64,000 nt of DNA from NCBI RefSeq assembly GCF_004216915.1, contig NZ_SGXD01000001.1, positions 1,127,776-1,191,775 on the forward strand, written 5' to 3'. Below are positions 42,534-50,622 of the stretch, in pieces. The position numbers were made by a program, and so were the translations under genes. Under the pieces are notes generated by a model that worked only from the letters and a program-made list of their open reading frames with translations, was not told the DNA's origin and ran no database searches. The stretch is from Motilibacter rhizosphaerae (GTDB taxonomy: Bacteria > Actinomycetota > Actinomycetes > Motilibacterales > Motilibacteraceae). Position 1 is the stretch's first letter; each line of letters opens with the position of its first letter.

Positions 42534-42645
42534 GACAGGGAGAGACCCCTGAGTGGCACTGGGGTTCATACGGGTGCAGAAATCCGCACCGACCGGGCAT
42601 GCTGGTGCCGGTCCCGACCGAACGAGCCCGTCTGGAGCCCGGACG

Positions 42646-43557
42646 ATGCCCGAGCCGTCGACAACGCCCCCGAGTGAGCGCCGAACCCCTGCGACGGTGC
42701 ACATCCGCCCCCTCCGGGCTGATGACATCCCTGCTGCACAGGAGCTGGCGCACCTGTCCCTGACGGAGGCGGGAACGCGGTACGGCTGGGAGATGCCGCC
42801 CCTCGACGACCGCGTACGCGCCCGCGGACGAGCGCGCATCGCGCACGTCCTCGCGCACGACCCGTCGGGCTCGTGGGTGGCGGAGGACCAGGGGACTCTC
42901 ACCGGGGTGAGCCTGGCCACCCGGCGTGAGCGGCGCTGGTTCCTCTCCTTGCTGACCGTCGCGCCCGCCCACCAGGGAGTCGGTGTCGGGCGCGCGCTGC
43001 TCGACGCGGCACTCGGCACGTTCGAGGGCACCGGTGCGATCTGCGCGAGCTCAGACCCGAAGGCCCTGCGCAGGTACGGCTGCGCCGGCTTCGCCCTCGT
43101 CCCGTGCTTCGAGACTCACGGACCCGTGGACCGGTCGCTGCTGCCGGCCACCCCGCACGTCCGGGAGGGGTCCTTCCTCGACGACCGGGACCTCGTCGAG
43201 TCGGTGGCGCGGCACGTCCGCGGAGCACCGCACGGCGTCGACCTCGACTACCTCTCGACGACGGGGCACCGGCTCCTCGTCCACGACAGCGGACCTCAGC
43301 GCGGGTACGTGGTGGTCCGCGACTCCGGCCCTGCCCTGCTGGGGGCCACGACGCCCGCTGTCGCGCAGGAGCTGCTGTGGGCCGCGCTCGCGGAGGTGAG
43401 CGGGCCGGCCGCCACCGTCAGCTGGGTGACGGGAGAGCAGCAGTGGGCATTGAGCGTCGCGCTGGAAGCGCGACTGGCGCTCCGCGCAGGGGGCGGGTGG
43501 TGCGCCGCCGGCCTCCGCGGCGGGCTCCCGTACCTCCCCAGCGGCGCCCTGGGATGA
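42646..43557 (+). CDS. GNAT-family acetyltransferase with a C-terminal second domain
   Basis: A 303-residue protein. The N-terminal GNAT (~15-150) has HIRPLRADDIPAAQELAHLS and motif A LTVAPAHQGVGVGRALLDAA, with the acetyl-CoA loop QGVGVG. The C-terminal ~130 residues (VARHVRGAPHGVDLDYL and QRGYVVVRDSGPALL) form a second, degenerate GNAT or SCP2-like half. Acceptor unknown. ATG 42646 is chosen; the upstream frame is not conserved-looking. Divergent from the secreted-protein gene. Confidence 0.8.
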   Translation: MPEPSTTPPSERRTPATVHIRPLRADDIPAAQELAHLSLTEAGTRYGWEMPPLDDRVRARGRARIAHVLAHDPSGSWVAEDQGTLTGVSLATRRERRWFLSLLTVAPAHQGVGVGRALLDAALGTFEGTGAICASSDPKALRRYGCAGFALVPCFETHGPVDRSLLPATPHVREGSFLDDRDLVESVARHVRGAPHGVDLDYLSTTGHRLLVHDSGPQRGYVVVRDSGPALLGATTPAVAQELLWAALAEVSGPAATVSWVTGEQQWALSVALEARLALRAGGGWCAAGLRGGLPYLPSGALG

Positions 43558-43587
43558 CCGGGCCACCGCGTGGAGAGGCGGTGGGCT

Positions 43588-43620
43588 CCCCGAGAAGTGC
43601 ATGATCACGGCGACTCGGGG
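43588..43620. terminator. Short hairpin carrying a GTGATCATGCA-type core in its loop
   Basis: CCCCGAG (43588-43594) pairs perfectly with CTCGGGG (43614-43620). The loop contains TGCATGATCACGG, the core of the repeat at 24569-24609. It lies 30 bases after the GNAT stop. Confidence 0.5.
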
Positions 43621-43741
43621 ATGCTCGACACGGACGGCGCCAGGCGCCCGCTACGTGTGGAGCTGAGCGAGCGCGAGCGGCCCGTCGCCGGGGTCCTCTC
43701 CTGCGTCCCCGGCGCAGCGACGGCCGCTAGCGTGCGGTCTC

Positions 43742-44206
43742 GTGCCCGTGTCCCTGAAGTACGCCGTGGTCGAGCGTGAGCGTCGCTTCCTCCTGTCGGA
43801 GGTGCCGGAGGGGGCGACGACGAGGAGGCGGATCGTCGACCGGTACGTCACCGGCACACGGCTGCGCCTGCGCGAGGTGCGCGAGGACGACGGCACCGTG
43901 GTCCTCAAGCTGACGCACAAGGTGCGGCTCACCGACGGTCCCCGAGAAGTCGCCTGCACCACGGCGTACCTCGACGAGGACGAGTGGGCGGTCCTGTCGG
44001 CCCTGCCGGGCCGGACGCTGCGCAAGACGCGGCACCTCTTCCCGTGGGGGTCGCGCGTGGTGGCGGTCGACGAGCACGAGGACGGCACGGCGGTCGCGGA
44101 GGTCGATGACGGTGAAGGGCCGTCCGCCCTCCTCCCGCCCTGCTTCCAGGTCATCCGCGAGGTGACGGACGACGAGTCCTGGAACGGGGTCGCGCTCGCA
44201 CGCTGA
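43742..44206 (+). CDS. CYTH-domain (triphosphate tunnel) protein
   Basis: A 154-residue single CYTH domain. The N-terminal VERERRFLLSEVP is the variant of the ExExK motif, followed by basic and acidic strands (TRLRLREV, VVLKLTHKV, VVAVDEHEDG, AVAEVDD). These line the eight-stranded tunnel that binds triphosphates with divalent metal. Relatives are thiamine- or inorganic triphosphatases, or class IV adenylyl cyclases. A tripolyphosphatase role is most likely for a single bacterial CYTH without CHAD. GTG start. Confidence 0.8.
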   Translation: MPVSLKYAVVERERRFLLSEVPEGATTRRRIVDRYVTGTRLRLREVREDDGTVVLKLTHKVRLTDGPREVACTTAYLDEDEWAVLSALPGRTLRKTRHLFPWGSRVVAVDEHEDGTAVAEVDDGEGPSALLPPCFQVIREVTDDESWNGVALAR

Positions 44207-44355
44207 GGGCGCGTCGGGCACGTCGCACGTCCGGTCCTGGGACCTCTGGCTGGGCGCCTGGAGTGGAGAAGTGCGCTGTGCGTAGACGGTTTCTCACCGT
44301 CCGCTCATCCTGGACGCAGGTAGCGGCACGAGGCCGCGAGCGAGGGGGAACGACG

Positions 44356-44517
44356 ATGAGCAAGCTCCGGCGTGGAGCCGCTGTCCTGGCGTTGGCAGTC
44401 GCGGTCGGCGGGGGAGCGGCCGGGCTGGCGGGGTCCCACACCGGCGATGGCTCCGGCACCACGTCGTCCATGTCGCGCTCGTGGTCCTCCATGCCCGTCC
44501 CCGTCTTCGAGTCCTAG
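44356..44517 (+). CDS. Small secreted Ser/Met-rich peptide
   Basis: A 53-residue product with a signal peptide (MSKLRRGAAVLALAVAVGGG, cleavage near AGLAG) and a polar C-terminal tail of ~25 residues rich in Ser and Met (TTSSMSRSWSSMPVPVFES). A GAGGGGGAA lies ~6 bases before the ATG, and a terminator hairpin follows. It could be an exported peptide signal or a wall-associated peptide. The family is not recognised. Confidence 0.6.
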   Translation: MSKLRRGAAVLALAVAVGGGAAGLAGSHTGDGSGTTSSMSRSWSSMPVPVFES

Positions 44518-44557
44518 CCCCGCCGTCCACCTCGTCCTAGTTGGCAGCACAGCAGAA

Positions 44558-44589
44558 GGCCCCGCCGCCGGAGATCCGGCAGCGGGGCC
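44558..44589. terminator. Bidirectional terminator between the small peptide and the subtilase
   Basis: Outer stem GGCCCCGC/GCGGGGCC (44558-44565 with 44582-44589) plus inner stem GCCGG-AGAT-CCGGC. It lies 40 bases after the peptide stop and 18 bases after the subtilase stop. Confidence 0.8.
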
Positions 44590-44607
44590 CTCGTGGAGCT
44601 GGGAGGG

Positions 44608-47600
44608 TCAGCCGATCGAGGCAGACCCGCCCACGGTGTAGCTGTAGGGCAGGGCCGCGACCTCATCGACACTGCCGGTGACGGCGTCCTTCGTGTCGAT
44701 GTAGAGCGTGCCGGAGACCGTCGTGCCGGGCGCCCCGGTCGGGGTGATCGTCACGGTGATGTCACCATCGGCCCCGGCGCCCAGGACCAGCGGCGTGGCA
44801 GCAGGTGCTGCCGCGTCGACGGTCGCGAGCTGGGGGTCGCCCGTGCTCGAGGTGACCGCCGCGTCGAACGCCTTGGTCTGGGCGGTCGCCGAGAAGGTGC
44901 TCGAGATCGTGCCCGCCCCGTCGGGGCCGACGGGCCCGACCGCGGTGGGCAGCGCCAGCCACGTCTGCGGCGCGACGATCGGGTCGGTCACCGTCACCGA
45001 GGGCGAGGTGCCCAGCGGGCCGGCCACGACGTCGGGGTCGCCCTCGAACGCCAGGTCGCTCAGGTGGTCCGCCGGGAACGGCGAGATCTCGAACCCGATC
45101 GGGGCGCTCGCCGTCGCCGACACCGTCAGCGCGGTGGTCTCGGTCGGGACCGTGACCGCCGGGAACGGGTTCAGCGGCGCGTCGGTGAACGTGTAGTCCT
45201 TGCCCGTCACGACGAGCGGCTGCGTCGTCGAGCCGTCGAGGCGCGCGTCGGCGAAGAACGCCGCGTCCGCCTTGCCGCGGTTCGACACGTGGACCGTCGC
45301 GGTGGCCGGCACGCCGGCCTGCAGGGTCCCGCCGCTGGGCAGGCCCTTGGCCTTCACCTTGGCGTCGTCGAGGTAGAGGTCGACGCGGAAGCCGGTCTCG
45401 CCGGAGGTGTGCTCCGACGCGCCGAACTGCGCGATGACCAGCTGCCACCGGCCCGCCTGCGGGTTGACCGTCGCGAGGTCGAGCCCGTCGACCAGCGTGG
45501 TGCTGTCGCCCGAGGCGCGCTGGTTCGTGCGCTCGGAGACGGGCTCGCCGTTCGGGTCGACCAGGAAGCCGTACAGCGCCTGGCCCTGCAGCTGCGGCAC
45601 CGAGAGCGAGGCGCGCAGTGCGCTGGTGCCCGCGGGGACGTCGAACGCGTACGTCAGCGACGGGTTCGGGATGCCCGAGCGGCCGTTGGTGCCGGTGAGA
45701 GTCCCCTCGAAGCGCGCGTGGTGCGCGTGCAGCTTGACGAGCGTGCGCAGGGTCAGCGGAACGATGGTCGTCGCGCTGCCGCTGGCGCCCTTGGTCCCGA
45801 GCACGATCGCCTCGGAGTAGTCGCCCGCAGCGTGCGGCTGGGGGACCGTGATGCTCACGTCGCGCGTCTCACCGGGCGCCAGCGTGACCGTCGGGGCCGT
45901 GGCCGCCGTGTGGTCCTTGTACGCCGTGGTGGTCAGCTGCACGGGGCCGCTGTAGCCGGCCGCGTTCTTCGGGGTGAAGACGATCGCGGTCCAGCGACCG
46001 GCCTTGGGGCTCGGGACGTCGACGTAGCCGACGTCATTGCTGCCCTGCGGCAGGTTGTGCGCGGCGTACGTGCCGTCGGGGTTGAGCAGCGTCAGGTAGA
46101 CGCGGCCGCCCGCAGCGGCGACCTGGGCGCCGGGGTACGCGATGGACGCCGTGAGCCGCTGCGCCTTGGCCGGCACGTCGAACGTCGTCTTGACGTACGC
46201 GCGGTTGGCGCCGTTGCTGTCGACGAACGTCGGGTCGGTGGTGATGTCGAGCGAGACCTGCTGGGTCTGCGGGTCACCGATGACCCGGCCGTCGGTCCGC
46301 GCCCGCGTCTGCAGCGTGCGGGGCTCGGCAGCGAGGTTGGTGACGCTGACCGTGGCGGTCGAGGTGCTGCCGGACTCGGTGGCGACCGACACGCTGCTCG
46401 GCTGGACCAGCAGGTCGTTGCTGCTCGACGCGACCGAGGACCCGGGCGCCGAGCGGGCGGCCTTGACCGCGCGCAGGGTGTTCATCAGACCCGCACCCTG
46501 CTCCTGCGCCGGAGCGCCGAGGTCGTCGGCCGTGCTGGTGAGCAGCGAGCGGACGAGCGCCGGAGCCGGGCTCGTGCCGCCGTGGGTGTCGCGGTAGGCC
46601 TGGATCACCAGCGCCGCACCACCGGCGATGAACGGCGCGGACTGGCTGGTGCCGCCGAAGCCGTAGACCGGGGAGGGCTGGAGGTTCGGGCCGACGCAGT
46701 CCTCGAACCGGTCGAGGTCCGGCGTGCAGACCGCCCAGCCGAGGTCGCCCGGCGCGGCCAGGTCGACCGTACGGCCGGCCTGGGTGAAGCCCGAGGAGCT
46801 CAGCCCGGAGATCGTGTCGTCCTGGTAGCTGCCGTTGGAGAGCGGGAAGCCGCGGTAGCCGACCTGGGCGTAGTAGCGGAAGCTCGTCGTGGCCGCAGCC
46901 GAGATGATCCCGGGCGAGCTGGCGGGCGAGCCGATGGTGTTCGCGGGACCGGCGTCACCGCTCGACGCGACGACGGTGACGCCCGCGGCCACGAGCTGCT
47001 CGTTGAACAGCGCGGTCGGGTCGTTGCCCGTGTCGGGGTACTGGTTGCTGCCGAAGGACTCGCTGAGCACGTCGGCGTGGTCGACGGTCACCGCGTAGTC
47101 CAGGGCCTTGAGGATCGCGGAGTTGAAGGCGAAGCCGCCCGCGGGGAAGACCTTCATCGCGACGAGCTTCGCGTCGGGCGCGACGCCCTGGACGCGGATC
47201 GTGCAGCCGGCGGGCAGCGGGTGCGCCGCCGACACGACCTTGGAGATGTCGTACACCTGGCGCCCCTGCGCAGCGATCGACGACGCGTCGCCGAAGGCCT
47301 CGCCGCCGGACGTCGGGGCCTGCGTGCCCTCGCCGCTGAAGTCCTGGTAGTCGACGATGACGTGGGAGCCGTCGGGCCGGATGAAGTCGGGGTTGTCGAC
47401 GTCGATGCCCTCGGCGAAGAACGCGACCGTGACGCCCTTGCCGGTGGCGATCTGGTTCGCGCTCGGGGTCGCCGGGTCGTTGAACGCCGTGTGCGTGAGC
47501 TGGAGGGCCTCGGGCTCCAGCAGCGGCTTGGCCGGGTCGGTCGGGCAGACCGTCGAGCTCGTGGGCCGCGGCGTGCCGGTGGCGCCGGGGACGCCGCCGG

Positions 47601-47979
47601 TGTCGGTCTGCCGCGACGGTGCCGCGACGAGCCGGTCGGGGACGACCGCGGCGACGGAGTGGTCTGCCGCCAGCGCGGCGGCCTCCGGCGCGCTCACGGT
47701 CGCGGCGAAGGCGTTGGCGACGTGCAGCTGGCGGACGTCGGTGGCTCCGCTGTCCTTCGCGCTGGCGACGAGGGACCGCTGGTCGGCCGAGGTCGCCGCG
47801 ACGCGGGCGGCGAGGGTGCTGCCGCTCGCGGGGAGGTTCGCGTGCTGGTCCTTGAGCAGCACGATGACGTGCTGGCTGGCGGGAGCTGCAGTGGCGGGCG
47901 CGGCGAGGGCCGTGGGCAGCGCAGCCGCAGCCAGGACGGCTGCGGCTGCACCGGTGGGCAGAAGCGCTTTGTGACGCAA
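44608..47979 (-). CDS. Large secreted subtilase-fold peptidase with sedolisin-like active site
   Basis: 1123 residues with a signal peptide (to ~Ala32), a propeptide (~35-120, HVIVLLKDQHANLPASG and ADHSVAAVVPDRL) and a subtilase core (~155-470). S8-like features are GVAPDAKLVAMKVF, DLAAPG and the nucleophile GGTSQSAPFIAGGAA (Ser445). The usual Asp and His motifs are missing: DTG reads AEG (190-191), and HGTH is replaced by GDASS. Instead E227-x3-D231 and D342 (SSGDAG) match the Glu-Asp-Asp-Ser set of S53 sedolisins. The remaining ~650 residues are beta-sandwich domains. It is probably an acid-active extracellular protease. Confidence 0.85.
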   Translation of the reverse strand: MRHKALLPTGAAAAVLAAAALPTALAAPATAAPASQHVIVLLKDQHANLPASGSTLAARVAATSADQRSLVASAKDSGATDVRQLHVANAFAATVSAPEAAALAADHSVAAVVPDRLVAAPSRQTDTGGVPGATGTPRPTSSTVCPTDPAKPLLEPEALQLTHTAFNDPATPSANQIATGKGVTVAFFAEGIDVDNPDFIRPDGSHVIVDYQDFSGEGTQAPTSGGEAFGDASSIAAQGRQVYDISKVVSAAHPLPAGCTIRVQGVAPDAKLVAMKVFPAGGFAFNSAILKALDYAVTVDHADVLSESFGSNQYPDTGNDPTALFNEQLVAAGVTVVASSGDAGPANTIGSPASSPGIISAAATTSFRYYAQVGYRGFPLSNGSYQDDTISGLSSSGFTQAGRTVDLAAPGDLGWAVCTPDLDRFEDCVGPNLQPSPVYGFGGTSQSAPFIAGGAALVIQAYRDTHGGTSPAPALVRSLLTSTADDLGAPAQEQGAGLMNTLRAVKAARSAPGSSVASSSNDLLVQPSSVSVATESGSTSTATVSVTNLAAEPRTLQTRARTDGRVIGDPQTQQVSLDITTDPTFVDSNGANRAYVKTTFDVPAKAQRLTASIAYPGAQVAAAGGRVYLTLLNPDGTYAAHNLPQGSNDVGYVDVPSPKAGRWTAIVFTPKNAAGYSGPVQLTTTAYKDHTAATAPTVTLAPGETRDVSITVPQPHAAGDYSEAIVLGTKGASGSATTIVPLTLRTLVKLHAHHARFEGTLTGTNGRSGIPNPSLTYAFDVPAGTSALRASLSVPQLQGQALYGFLVDPNGEPVSERTNQRASGDSTTLVDGLDLATVNPQAGRWQLVIAQFGASEHTSGETGFRVDLYLDDAKVKAKGLPSGGTLQAGVPATATVHVSNRGKADAAFFADARLDGSTTQPLVVTGKDYTFTDAPLNPFPAVTVPTETTALTVSATASAPIGFEISPFPADHLSDLAFEGDPDVVAGPLGTSPSVTVTDPIVAPQTWLALPTAVGPVGPDGAGTISSTFSATAQTKAFDAAVTSSTGDPQLATVDAAAPAATPLVLGAGADGDITVTITPTGAPGTTVSGTLYIDTKDAVTGSVDEVAALPYSYTVGGSASIG

Positions 47980-48091
47980 GATCCGACCTCTCCCGGTAGG
48001 TATGGGGTGGTCGGCAACGTACCTGTGGGTAGCCCGCCGCGCTAGAGGGGAGGAGCATGGCGTCAGGCACGTCGTCGGGAGGCAGGGCAGG

Positions 48092-49108
48092 ATGGCCGAG
48101 CAGGGCAGCTACGTCACACCCGGGACGGAGTACACCCGCGACCAGCGCTACATCGCGACGCGGATCACCCGCGACGGCCGCGACGGCTACGCAGTGGAGC
48201 CCGGCCGTTACCGCCTGGTGGTCAGCCGTGCCTGCCCCTGGGCGAGCCGGGCCGTGGTCGTCCGCCGGCTGCTCGGTCTCGAGCAGGTCCTGTCGATGGG
48301 CATCGCCGGGCCGACCCACGACGCGCGCTCCTGGACCTTCGACCTCGACCCGGGCGGGGTCGACCCCGTCCTCGGCATCGAGCGGCTCCAGGACGCGTAC
48401 TTCACCCGCATCCCGGGCTACGACAAGGGGATCACGGTCCCCGCGATCGTCGACACCCGCGACGGCGCGGTCGTCACCAACGACTTCGCCCAGATGACGC
48501 TCGACCTCGAGACCGAGTGGACCGAGCACGTCCGCGAGGGCGCGCCGGACCTCTACCCCGAGCCGCTCCGGGCCGAGATCGACGAGGTCGCGTCCCTGGT
48601 CTTCCGTGACGTCAACAACGGCGTCTACCGCGCGGGCTTCGCCGGCTCCCAGGAGTCGTACGAGCGGGCCTACCGCCGTCTGTTCGACCGGCTGGACTGG
48701 CTGGAGGAGCGGCTGTCCGGGCAGCGCTACCTCGTGGGCGACACCATCACCGAGGCCGACGTCCGGCTGTTCACGACCCTCGTCCGCTTCGACCCCGTCT
48801 ACCACGGGCACTTCAAGTGCAACCGGAACAAGCTCGACGAGATGCCGGCACTCTGGGCCTATGCGCGCGACCTCTTCCAGACGCCGGGCTTCGGCGACAC
48901 CGTGGACTTCGTCCACATCAAGCAGCACTACTACTGCGTGCACCGCGACATCAACCCGACCGGGATCGTCCCGCTCGGCCCGGACCTGAGCGGCTGGCTG
49001 ACCCCGCACGGCCGGGAGTCCCTCGGTGGCAGGCCCTTCGGCGACGGCACGCCCCCCGGACCGGTCGCCCCCGGCGAGGAGGTGCCGGAGGGGCACCGCG
49101 CCGGATGA
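48092..49108 (+). CDS. Xi-class GST / glutathionyl-hydroquinone-reductase-type protein
   Basis: A 338-residue protein of the ECM4/YqjG xi-class GST type. The thioredoxin-fold domain has SRACPWASRAVV with catalytic Cys48-Pro-Trp. The C-terminal helical domain has VNNGVYRAGFAGSQESYERA, YLVGDTITEADVRLFTTLVR and FDPVYHGHFKCN. Such enzymes reduce glutathionyl- or, in mycothiol-using actinobacteria, presumably mycothiol-hydroquinones. ATG 48092, giving the usual length. It overlaps kynureninase by ATGA (49105-49108), an unusual coupling. Confidence 0.88.
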   Translation: MAEQGSYVTPGTEYTRDQRYIATRITRDGRDGYAVEPGRYRLVVSRACPWASRAVVVRRLLGLEQVLSMGIAGPTHDARSWTFDLDPGGVDPVLGIERLQDAYFTRIPGYDKGITVPAIVDTRDGAVVTNDFAQMTLDLETEWTEHVREGAPDLYPEPLRAEIDEVASLVFRDVNNGVYRAGFAGSQESYERAYRRLFDRLDWLEERLSGQRYLVGDTITEADVRLFTTLVRFDPVYHGHFKCNRNKLDEMPALWAYARDLFQTPGFGDTVDFVHIKQHYYCVHRDINPTGIVPLGPDLSGWLTPHGRESLGGRPFGDGTPPGPVAPGEEVPEGHRAG

Positions 49109-50337
49109 GCCTCGACGAGCGCGCCGCCGGTCTCGACGCGGTCGATCCGCTTGCGGGAGAGCCGGCGAAGTTCTCCCTGCCGGACAGCACGATCTACCTC
49201 GACGGGAACTCGCTCGGCCCGCTTCCCCGCCACGTTCCCGCAGTCCTGCAGAACGTCGTCGAGCAGCAGTGGGGCCACGACCTCATCACCTCCTGGAACC
49301 GCCACGGGTGGTGGGAGGCGCCGCGCCGTGCGGGTGACCGGATCGGTCGGCTGCTGGGCGGCGCTCCAGGCCAGGTCGTCGCGGGAGATTCGACGTCCCA
49401 GCAGCTGTTCTCGGCGACCGTCGCCGCGGCGAGGCTCAACCCCGGCCGCCGCACGGTCGTCATCGACCCCGCGTCCTTCCCGACCGACCTCTACGTCGTC
49501 GCCAGCGTCGCCGAGCTGCTCGGTCTCGAGGTCGCCCAGGTCGAACCCTCGCATTTGCAGCACTTCCTCGCGGACCGCGGCAGTGACGTCGCGGTCGCCG
49601 TGCTCTGCGAGGTCGACTTCCGCACGGGAGAGCGGCTCGACGCCCCCGCGCTGACGGACGCCCTGCACCAGTCTGGTGCCCTCGTGCTCTGGGACCTCTG
49701 CCACTCCGCCGGCGCGCTCGTCGTCGAGCTCGACGCGTGGGGCGCCGACCTGGCGGTCGGCTGCGGCTACAAGTTCCTCAACGGCGGGCCGGGTGCACCG
49801 GCCTGGATCTACGTCGCGCAGCGCCACCAGGAGCAGTTCCGCGGCGCGGTCGCGGGCTGGAACGGCCACGCCCGCCCCTTCGCCTTCGAGGCCGCGTACG
49901 AGCCGGCCCCGGGGGTGTCGCGCGCCCGCGTCGGCACACCCGCCATGCTCAGCCTGCTCTCCCTCGACGCCGCCCTCGACGTCTACGACGGGCTCGACAT
50001 GGTCGACGTGCGCGCCCGCTCCGTCAGCCTCACGGGCTTCTTCCTCGAGTGCCTGGCCGAGCTCGCTCCCGACCTCGAGCCCGTGACCCCGCGGGAGCCC
50101 GAGCGGCGCGGGTCGCAGGTGAGCGTGCGCCACGCCAGCGCGTACGCCGTGGTGCAGGCGCTGCTCGCGCGCGGCGTCATCGGCGACTTCCGGGAGCCCG
50201 ACATCGCCCGCTTCGGCTTCTCGCCGCTGGCGCTCACCCACGTCCAGGTGCTGCGCGCGGCACGCGAGCTGGCCGACGTCGTCGCCACCCGCGCGTACGC
50301 CGACCCGGCGCTTGCGGCGCGCACCACCGTGACCTGA
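49105..50337 (+). CDS. kynU: Kynureninase
   Basis: A 410-residue PLP enzyme cleaving kynurenine to anthranilate and alanine. The start YLDGNSLGPLPRHVP is diagnostic, with VVAGDSTSQQLFSATVAA, and the PLP lysine Lys223 in GCGYKFLNGGPGAPAW. The aldimine Asp lies in LVLWDLCHSAGA. ATG coupled to the GST gene. Tryptophan 2,3-dioxygenase and kynurenine formamidase genes are not nearby, so the pathway genes are elsewhere, or this enzyme serves a separate route (for example secondary-metabolite anthranilate). Confidence 0.9.
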   Translation: MSLDERAAGLDAVDPLAGEPAKFSLPDSTIYLDGNSLGPLPRHVPAVLQNVVEQQWGHDLITSWNRHGWWEAPRRAGDRIGRLLGGAPGQVVAGDSTSQQLFSATVAAARLNPGRRTVVIDPASFPTDLYVVASVAELLGLEVAQVEPSHLQHFLADRGSDVAVAVLCEVDFRTGERLDAPALTDALHQSGALVLWDLCHSAGALVVELDAWGADLAVGCGYKFLNGGPGAPAWIYVAQRHQEQFRGAVAGWNGHARPFAFEAAYEPAPGVSRARVGTPAMLSLLSLDAALDVYDGLDMVDVRARSVSLTGFFLECLAELAPDLEPVTPREPERRGSQVSVRHASAYAVVQALLARGVIGDFREPDIARFGFSPLALTHVQVLRAARELADVVATRAYADPALAARTTVT

Positions 50338-50383
50338 GCGGACTGCCGTGCCGGGTCGTGGCGGAGGGCGTAAGAATGAGCCC

Positions 50384-50614
50384 GTGGGGGACAGCGCGCT
50401 GGTCGGCCTCGTGGGCGAGGTCGTCACACGCGTCCGCGGCGGTGCGGAGCCGGGCGAGGTCCGGCTGCTGTTCCGCGGGGCCTACGAGACGTTCATCGCC
50501 TACGCCGACGTGCCCATCGCACGCGGCGAGGGCGCGCTCGTGGCCAGCGTCCGTCACAACGGTGCCGTCGACGTCCTGCCCTGGGCCAACGACGGCGTGC
50601 AGACAGAGGAGTAG
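50384..50614 (+). CDS. NfeD-like OB-fold protein (soluble)
   Basis: A 76-residue protein, VGDSALVGLVGEVVTRVRGG at the start, then GEVRLLFRGAYETFIAYADVP, ending VDVLPWAND. This is the C-terminal OB-fold part of NfeD proteins without the protease or membrane parts. It lies 8 bases before an SPFH/flotillin-like gene, the standard NfeD-flotillin pairing. The start is uncertain: GTG 50384 has a weak upstream signal and GTG 50348 would add 12 residues. Confidence 0.6.
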   Translation: MGDSALVGLVGEVVTRVRGGAEPGEVRLLFRGAYETFIAYADVPIARGEGALVASVRHNGAVDVLPWANDGVQTEE

Positions 50615-50622
50615 ACCGACCC

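Noticed and set aside
44794..44870. Possible CRISPR-like or tandem repeats in GC-rich stretches of the window
   Set aside because: I saw no regularly spaced repeats with unique spacers anywhere; the visible repeats are hairpins or short codon-level repeats.
44608..47979. Reading the AEG at residues 189-191 as the subtilisin catalytic Asp position
   Set aside because: The position of the Asp in DTG is Ala here, and the neighbouring Glu is unlikely to replace it because E227-x3-D231 gives a complete sedolisin-type set.
44593..48045. A 1150-codon open frame on the plus strand opposite the large peptidase gene
   Set aside because: It is an Arg/Gly/Val-rich shadow produced by high GC at third positions of the minus-strand gene, which has a signal peptide and recognisable active-site motifs. 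No domain is visible in the plus-strand product.
50376..50620. ATG at 50376 with a better-spaced RBS as the start of a gene
   Set aside because: Its frame gives an Arg/Pro-rich product with no similarity pattern, while the GTG 50384 frame encodes an NfeD-like OB-fold next to its usual SPFH partner.
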